A DNA stretch of 46,514 bases from Myxococcales bacterium SG8_38. Lineage in GTDB: Bacteria > Myxococcota_A > Polyangia > Polyangiales > Houyiibacteriaceae. Position numbers and translations under genes: made by a program. The notes beneath the pieces are model-generated. The model was not told the DNA's origin. It ran no database searches and saw nothing but the letters and a program-made list of their open reading frames with translations. The DNA lies in contig LJTN01000015.1 of the NCBI GenBank assembly GCA_001303415.1, forward strand, positions 1-46,514, given 5' to 3'. Below, in pieces: positions 42,383 through 46,514 of this stretch (position 1 is its first letter; each line of letters opens with the position of its first letter).

Positions 42383-43615
42383 CTACCGGACCCTCACCAC
42401 CGTCGGACGGTCCTTGGGCATCGTCAAAATCGCATTCCACCCCGGCGGCAACACCGGTTGGGTGAACTGAAAGAGATACCGGGCATCCGCAGGCGAAAGA
42501 TTGATGCAACCGTGGCTGCGGCGGCGGCCGAAGTCGTCGTGCCAAAACGCCGCGTGAAAGCCGTATGAGCCCTTGAAGAACTGTACCCAGGGCACGTCCT
42601 GAATCGAATAGTTCTTGTCGAGGTCGGTGCGTTCGAGGTCGTCCATGTCGGTGTAATCGAGCTTCACCCACATTCGATGAACCCCGAGCGGTGTCTGAGA
42701 CTGCTTCGTGTTTCTCCCCGTCGACACCAGCGTGGCAAACATCGGCGTCTCGCCCTCGTACGCCACCAGCACTTGCTGCTCGACCTCGACGTCGATCCAG
42801 CGGTCGTGGGGCCCGACGCCTTCGGGGGGCGCGGTGCGCTCGGCGTGCGCCAACTCCGACGTTCGCATCCAGCCGCCGCCGACGAGCTCGGCCCACGGAC
42901 CCTTGGTCGACCGGATGTGCACCACGGCATGTCGCTCGAGGCGTTTCACCACCCTTCCCTGCGGCCGCTCGTACACCTTCGCCGGCCGAAGCGACACCCA
43001 CGCGACATCGAGCGTGTCACCGGGCTCGAGCCTCACGCCTGAAAACGGGCTCCCTTTCACGAACTGCACAGAGCCCTTTTCGACCCACAGGTGCCGGCGC
43101 GTCCGGACGAAGGAGACGCCCTCGTACACCTGCTCGCCGGTCACCACGATGCCGAAGCCCTTGCCGAGCGCTTCGGCATAGTCGTTTCGAAAGTAGTCGC
43201 TCGGATGCAGATACGCTCGCGTCGCACCAAAACGAATGAAAGCATACCGTTGCGGCAGGAGCCCACCCGTCAGCGCCCACTCGTCCACTTTCGGACCGGG
43301 CGGTTCGTCCGATGGCTGCACGTGCGCCTCGCAAACATAGAGCTGGTCGCGCGTCTCATACCAAACGCCAGTGGCGCATCCCGGCCCCAACACCCTTCTC
43401 GCAAACCCGAGCCTCGTGCCCGCTCCCACGGTCCCACGACGCTGCGACGCGCCGTCGGGCGCCATCATCACGGGAGCCCCGTCGTCCACCACCTCGATTG
43501 ACTGCGCCCACGACGGCGCGGGCGCGGCCTGCTCCACCGTGACGGTTTCGGCCGCCGTCCCGCCGGGCCACAAGAGAACGACCGCTGCGATCACCGAGAG
43601 CGCAAACCCACCCAT
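42383..43615 (-). CDS. L,D-transpeptidase (YkuD) with SH3-like domains
   Basis: The 410-aa exported enzyme has a signal peptide (about 1-22), SH3-like beta domains (about 50-120 and 200-250), then a YkuD domain (about 265-410). The catalytic motif is present as HAAFWHDDFGRRRSHGCINLS, with the nucleophile C370. Such enzymes cross-link meso-diaminopimelate residues or attach proteins to peptidoglycan. It lies between the FHA regulator (33-base gap) and the Tad operon. A very compact promoter-like element precedes it. Together with a pilus locus, cell-wall remodelling for pilus passage is plausible but not shown. Confidence 0.9.
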   Translation of the reverse strand: MGGFALSVIAAVVLLWPGGTAAETVTVEQAAPAPSWAQSIEVVDDGAPVMMAPDGASQRRGTVGAGTRLGFARRVLGPGCATGVWYETRDQLYVCEAHVQPSDEPPGPKVDEWALTGGLLPQRYAFIRFGATRAYLHPSDYFRNDYAEALGKGFGIVVTGEQVYEGVSFVRTRRHLWVEKGSVQFVKGSPFSGVRLEPGDTLDVAWVSLRPAKVYERPQGRVVKRLERHAVVHIRSTKGPWAELVGGGWMRTSELAHAERTAPPEGVGPHDRWIDVEVEQQVLVAYEGETPMFATLVSTGRNTKQSQTPLGVHRMWVKLDYTDMDDLERTDLDKNYSIQDVPWVQFFKGSYGFHAAFWHDDFGRRRSHGCINLSPADARYLFQFTQPVLPPGWNAILTMPKDRPTVVRVR

Positions 43616-43621
43616 GTCATC

Positions 43622-43652
43622 ACTATAGGCGCGCCATGCGCCCCGGCGTCAA
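43622..43652 (-). promoter_or_regulatory. Compact promoter-like element before the L,D-transpeptidase gene
   Basis: On the minus strand TTGACG (43652-43647) and TATAGT (43627-43622) are 19 bases apart; CTATAG read one base earlier gives 18. Each hexamer matches consensus at 5 of 6. Only 6 bases separate the -10 from the ATG, so a transcript would begin at about the start codon. The -35 covers the TGA stop of the FHA regulator. No ribosome binding site is visible. The long spacing lowers confidence. Confidence 0.4.
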
Positions 43653-45049
43653 CCTTCGTCGTCGGGGCCGTTGGTCTCGCCGCGCAGGCCGTAGCGTTTG
43701 GCCAGCTCGCGCAGGTGATAGCGGGTGAGGCCCGCGGCCCGGGCGCTTCGGCTGATGTTGTGACCGTGCTTGTCGAGCAGGGCCTTGAGGTACTGCGCCT
43801 CGAAGGCATCGACCACGCGCTGCTTGGCGTCCTTGAAGGGCGTGCCGCTGTCGACGAACTGCTCCGCCGTCCCGCCCGGCAGGAACACCGGCGGGGTCTT
43901 CTGCGAGGCCGGAAGCAGGTCCTGCACGCCAAGCTCGGCTCCGTCGGCAAGAGACACGGCGCGCTCGATGGTGTTCTTGAGCTCACGCACGTTGCCGGGC
44001 CACGGATACGCCTGGAGCTTGGTCATGGCGTCGTCGGAGATCGTGTAGTGCGCGCCCTCGCCCTGAGGTCCGCGCTTGGCCGACTCTTCGAGGAACTGCC
44101 GCGCAAGCGGGGGGATGTCCTCCGGTCGCTCGCGAAGAGGCGGGAGGTCCACCTGAACGACCGTCAGTCGGTAGTAGAGGTCCTCGCGGAACTTACCCTC
44201 ATTGACCATTTGGCGAAGGTCTCGGTTGGTGGCGGCGATCACGCGGACGTCGACCGGGATCATGCGCGTGCCCCCGACGCGCTGCACCTCGTGCGTCTCG
44301 AGCACGCGCAAGAGCTTCGGTTGCAGGCTCAAATCGAGCTCGCCAATCTCGTCCAAAAAGAGCGTCCCGCCGTCGGCGACCTCGAAGCAGCCGCGCTTGC
44401 GGTCGGCCGCTCCGGTGAATGAGCCACGCTCGTGACCGAACAAGATGCTCTCGATGAGATTTGCCGGAATGGCGCTGCAGTCCTGGACCACCAGCGGCCG
44501 CTGCGACCGCTTGGATGCGCGATGAATGGCCCGGGCCACCAGCTCCTTCCCCGTCCCCGTCTCCCCACGCACCAGAACCGTCAGATCGGAGGCGGCGACC
44601 TTCTCGAGCACCGCGAAGATCTCGCGCATGCGCACACCGTGGCCGATCAGGTCGTAGAACTGCGCACGCCGGCTGAGGTCGATTTCCACCGAGCCCGAGC
44701 CGCGCTCGAACCGAATCTCCGTCTGGCCGATGCGGATGAGCGCGCCGGGCTCAAGCCACGCTTCGCGCACGCGCACGCCGCCGAGCCAGGTGCCGTTGGT
44801 CGAGCCGAGGTCGCGCAGAAGGAAGCCGCCTTCGTTGGCCACTATCTCGCAGTGCATTCCGCTCACCGATTCGTCCGTGACCGTGAAATCGCAGATCGCG
44901 CTTCGCCCGATGGTCACGCGCTCGCTCGCTATGTCGAGACGGGCGCCGGCGTCCGCCCCCTGCTCGACCACGAGCCGGCTCTTTCGAAGCTTGCGCTTGG
45001 TCGCGATGCGATCGACGAAGACGGTCGTGAGCGCTGGGTCGTCGTTCAC
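43649..45049 (-). CDS. FHA-domain sigma-54-dependent activator
   Basis: The 466-aa regulator has an FHA domain (about 24-114: [32 protein letters not shown]), an AAA+ domain and a C-terminal Fis-type helix-turn-helix ([21 protein letters not shown], about 425-445). Walker A GETGTGKE is at 162-169; the sigma-54 contact loop reads GSFTGA (209-214) instead of the usual [16 protein letters not shown] is Walker B. The FHA domain should bind a phospho-Thr, linking to a Ser/Thr kinase. GTG at 45049 forms GTGA with the rpe stop and has AAGGA upstream. The target genes are unknown; no clear -24/-12 promoter is seen in this window. Confidence 0.92.
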   Translation of the reverse strand: MNDDPALTTVFVDRIATKRKLRKSRLVVEQGADAGARLDIASERVTIGRSAICDFTVTDESVSGMHCEIVANEGGFLLRDLGSTNGTWLGGVRVREAWLEPGALIRIGQTEIRFERGSGSVEIDLSRRAQFYDLIGHGVRMREIFAVLEKVAASDLTVLVRGETGTGKELVARAIHRASKRSQRPLVVQDCSAIPANLIESILFGHERGSFTGAADRKRGCFEVADGGTLFLDEIGELDLSLQPKLLRVLETHEVQRVGGTRMIPVDVRVIAATNRDLRQMVNEGKFREDLYYRLTVVQVDLPPLRERPEDIPPLARQFLEESAKRGPQGEGAHYTISDDAMTKLQAYPWPGNVRELKNTIERAVSLADGAELGVQDLLPASQKTPPVFLPGGTAEQFVDSGTPFKDAKQRVVDAFEAQYLKALLDKHGHNISRSARAAGLTRYHLRELAKRYGLRGETNGPDDEG

Positions 45050-45717
45050 TCGGCGTCCTTTCGAAGCGCTTCGATGGCCGCGGCGTAGTCTTCGTGGGTG
45101 AAGATGGCGCTGCCGGCGACAAGCACGTCGGCGCCCGCTTCGATCACTTGCCGGGCCACCCCGGGCTTGATGCCGCCGTCGACCTCGAGATCGATGTCGT
45201 AGCCGGATTCGTCGATGAGGCGTCGAATCTCCGCGAGCTTTTCATTGGAGGACGGAATGAAGCTCTGCCCCCCGAAGCCCGGGTTGACGCTCATCACGAG
45301 AACCAGATCGACGTCGGGAAGGACGTACCGAAGAAAATCGGGCGCCGTGTGAGGATTCAGTGACACGCCGGCGCGCTTTCCGACAGAGCGAATCTGCTGC
45401 AGCGTTCGGTGCAGGTGGGTGCTCGCCTCGGCGTGGATGGTGATCACGTCCGCACCGGCTTCGGAAAACGCCTGAACATACTTTTCGGGCTCCACGATCA
45501 TCAGGTGGACATCCACCACGTTGTCGGTCGCGGCGCGAATTGCCTCGACGACGAGCGGACCAATGGTGATGTTGGGCACGAATCGGCCATCCATGACATC
45601 GACGTGAATCCAGTCGGCACCGGCTTTGTCGACGGCTTGGACTTCGGCCCGAAGGCGGCCAAAATCGGCGGAAAGGACGGAGGGAGCGATTCGCAGCGGC
45701 TTTTCGGAGCGAGGCAC
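45046..45717 (-). CDS. rpe: Ribulose-phosphate 3-epimerase
   Basis: The 223-aa TIM-barrel enzyme interconverts ribulose-5-phosphate and xylulose-5-phosphate. Family blocks: IAPSVLSADFGRL, DWIHVDVMDGRFVPNITIG, VDVHLMIVEPE, LVLVMSVNPGFGGQSFIP, DIDLEVDGGI, and AGADVLVAGSAIF. His and Asp metal/catalytic residues are present. The start is uncertain: GTG at 45717 is nearest the usual position; TTG at 45744 is in frame further upstream. Its stop overlaps the FHA regulator start. Confidence 0.93.
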   Translation of the reverse strand: MPRSEKPLRIAPSVLSADFGRLRAEVQAVDKAGADWIHVDVMDGRFVPNITIGPLVVEAIRAATDNVVDVHLMIVEPEKYVQAFSEAGADVITIHAEASTHLHRTLQQIRSVGKRAGVSLNPHTAPDFLRYVLPDVDLVLVMSVNPGFGGQSFIPSSNEKLAEIRRLIDESGYDIDLEVDGGIKPGVARQVIEAGADVLVAGSAIFTHEDYAAAIEALRKDAE

Positions 45718-45765
45718 GGGAGCAGTCAAGCGCCGCAGGGGCAACCTGTCAATGGCATCCGTTCC

Positions 45766-45795
45766 TTGACCGGGCTACTACCCCCAAAGGACAAT
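45766..45795 (+). promoter_or_regulatory. Promoter-like element for the Ser/Thr kinase gene
   Basis: TTGACC (45766-45771; 5 of 6 consensus) and GACAAT (45790-45795; 4 of 6) are 18 bases apart. They give a predicted leader of about 30 bases holding GGGAGG. The element lies in the divergent region between rpe and the kinase. Confidence 0.4.
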
Positions 45796-45830
45796 GGAAT
45801 GACGCCTCAGGGGAGGCGAGCGAGCAGTCA

Positions 45831-46514
45831 ATGAGCGATCAGCGATACAACCTGATCGAGAAACTCGAAGCGGGTGGGATGGCCGAGGTCTTCCTCGGCG
45901 AAGCGACGAGCGTTCAGGGGTTCAAGAAACGCGTCGCAATCAAGCGCGTGTTGCCCCACCTCGCCTCCCACACGAACTTCATCGGCATGTTCCTCGACGA
46001 GGCCCGTCTCGGCGCACGGCTTTCCCACGCCAACATCGTCAGCGTCTTCGACATCGGCAAGTCGGACAACAGCTTCTTCATCGTCATGGAGTTCGTCGAC
46101 GGGACGAACCTCAAGAAGATCATGCAAACGCTGCGCGTCAAACGGCAGCATTTCCCTTTGAAGGACGCGATCTTCATCGCGATGGAAGCCTGCCGTGGGC
46201 TCAGCTACGCCCACGAGCTGGTCGACGAGGACGGCCACCCGCTCGATTTGGTGCACCGCGACGTGTCGCCGCCCAACATCCTGATCAGCAAACGGGGCGA
46301 GGTGAAAGTCACCGACTTCGGTCTGGCCAAGGCGCGCACGCAGCTCGAGCGAACCGACCCTGGTGTGGTGAAAGGGAAGTTCAGCTACCTTTCTCCGGAA
46401 ATCGCCAGCGGGCAGCCGGTCGATGAGCGGGCGGACATCTTCGCGCTGGGCGTCTGCCTTTGGGAGATGCTCGGCGGGCGTCGATTGTTTCTCGGCGAGA
46501 CCGACTATGAAACC
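45831..46514 (+). CDS. Hanks-type Ser/Thr protein kinase (partial, cut by window end)
   Basis: The first 228 residues are visible. The glycine-rich loop is LEAGGMAEVFLG, ATP-binding lysine K38 (VAIKRV), its partner Glu E57, catalytic loop HRDVSPPNI with D144, and DFGLAK with D162; activation segment SYLSPE follows. All catalytic residues are present, so the kinase should be active. The GGMAEVFLGE form is common in myxobacterial kinases. The protein continues past the window and probably has a C-terminal sensory or membrane part. With GGGAGG about 14 bases upstream, the start at 45831 is likely but the spacing is long. Confidence 0.92.
   Translation, partial: MSDQRYNLIEKLEAGGMAEVFLGEATSVQGFKKRVAIKRVLPHLASHTNFIGMFLDEARLGARLSHANIVSVFDIGKSDNSFFIVMEFVDGTNLKKIMQTLRVKRQHFPLKDAIFIAMEACRGLSYAHELVDEDGHPLDLVHRDVSPPNILISKRGEVKVTDFGLAKARTQLERTDPGVVKGKFSYLSPEIASGQPVDERADIFALGVCLWEMLGGRRLFLGETDYET

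Noticed and set aside
45724..45752. Perfect -35 TTGACA upstream of rpe on the minus strand
   Set aside because: At 17 bases the -10 would be TTGACT, only 3 of 6 matches; too weak to annotate.

Overview
The window is 46.5 kb of high-GC bacterial chromosome, densely packed with genes. I see no tRNA, rRNA, CRISPR array, insertion sequence, integrase or phage gene. The gene mix suggests a myxobacterium-like organism (Myxococcota / former deltaproteobacteria): a Hanks-type Ser/Thr kinase, an FHA-domain sigma-54 activator, a Tad pilus locus with an FHA-ATPase fusion, a eukaryote-like sterol reductase and the carboxynorspermidine polyamine pathway. This is an inference from gene content; no marker gene proves the lineage.

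Layout from left to right. (1) 431-5933, minus: two genes of the 2-hydroxyacyl-CoA dehydratase / benzoyl-CoA reductase activase superfamily. One is a 1197-aa protein with two tandem activase modules plus a DUF2229-like region; the other is a 632-aa dehydratase-like partner. (2) 6082-17335, plus: carboxynorspermidine dehydrogenase and decarboxylase, an SRPBCC protein, then recC-recB-recD. (3) 17377-18996, plus: a GMC flavoenzyme with a palindromic operator-like site just before it. (4) 19083-22227, minus: lemA, a long M48 membrane protease, a DUF2007-like protein and a 59-aa protein with its own promoter. (5) 22315-27838: an SDR enzyme (minus), then on the plus strand an ERG24/ERG4-type sterol reductase, fdhD and a YdeP-type molybdopterin oxidoreductase. 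(6) 27853-29199, minus: a flavin amine oxidase. (7) 29229-42310, minus: a Tad/Flp pilus locus of 17 genes, mostly joined by 1-20 base overlaps. (8) 42383-45717, minus: L,D-transpeptidase, FHA sigma-54 activator and ribulose-phosphate epimerase. (9) 45831 onward, plus: a Ser/Thr kinase cut by the window end.

The Tad locus is the largest coherent system. It has pilin (Flp), prepilin peptidase (TadV), pseudopilins (TadE-like), a TadG-like protein, CpaB, the secretin CpaC, an FHA-CpaF ATPase, TadB, TadC, TadD, a second CpaF-like ATPase and four unrecognised accessory proteins. I see no TadZ/CpaE. At its head lies a 44-aa gene whose product looks like a Flp pilin made without a leader peptide: from its ribosome-binding-site-supported start, Glu is residue 5, as in a mature pilin.

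Several start codons are preceded by very compact promoter-like elements. At 29199 and 43615 the -10 hexamer lies 6-8 bases from the start codon and the -35 overlaps the previous gene's stop codon, which predicts almost leaderless transcripts. All promoter calls were made by eye and are provisional.
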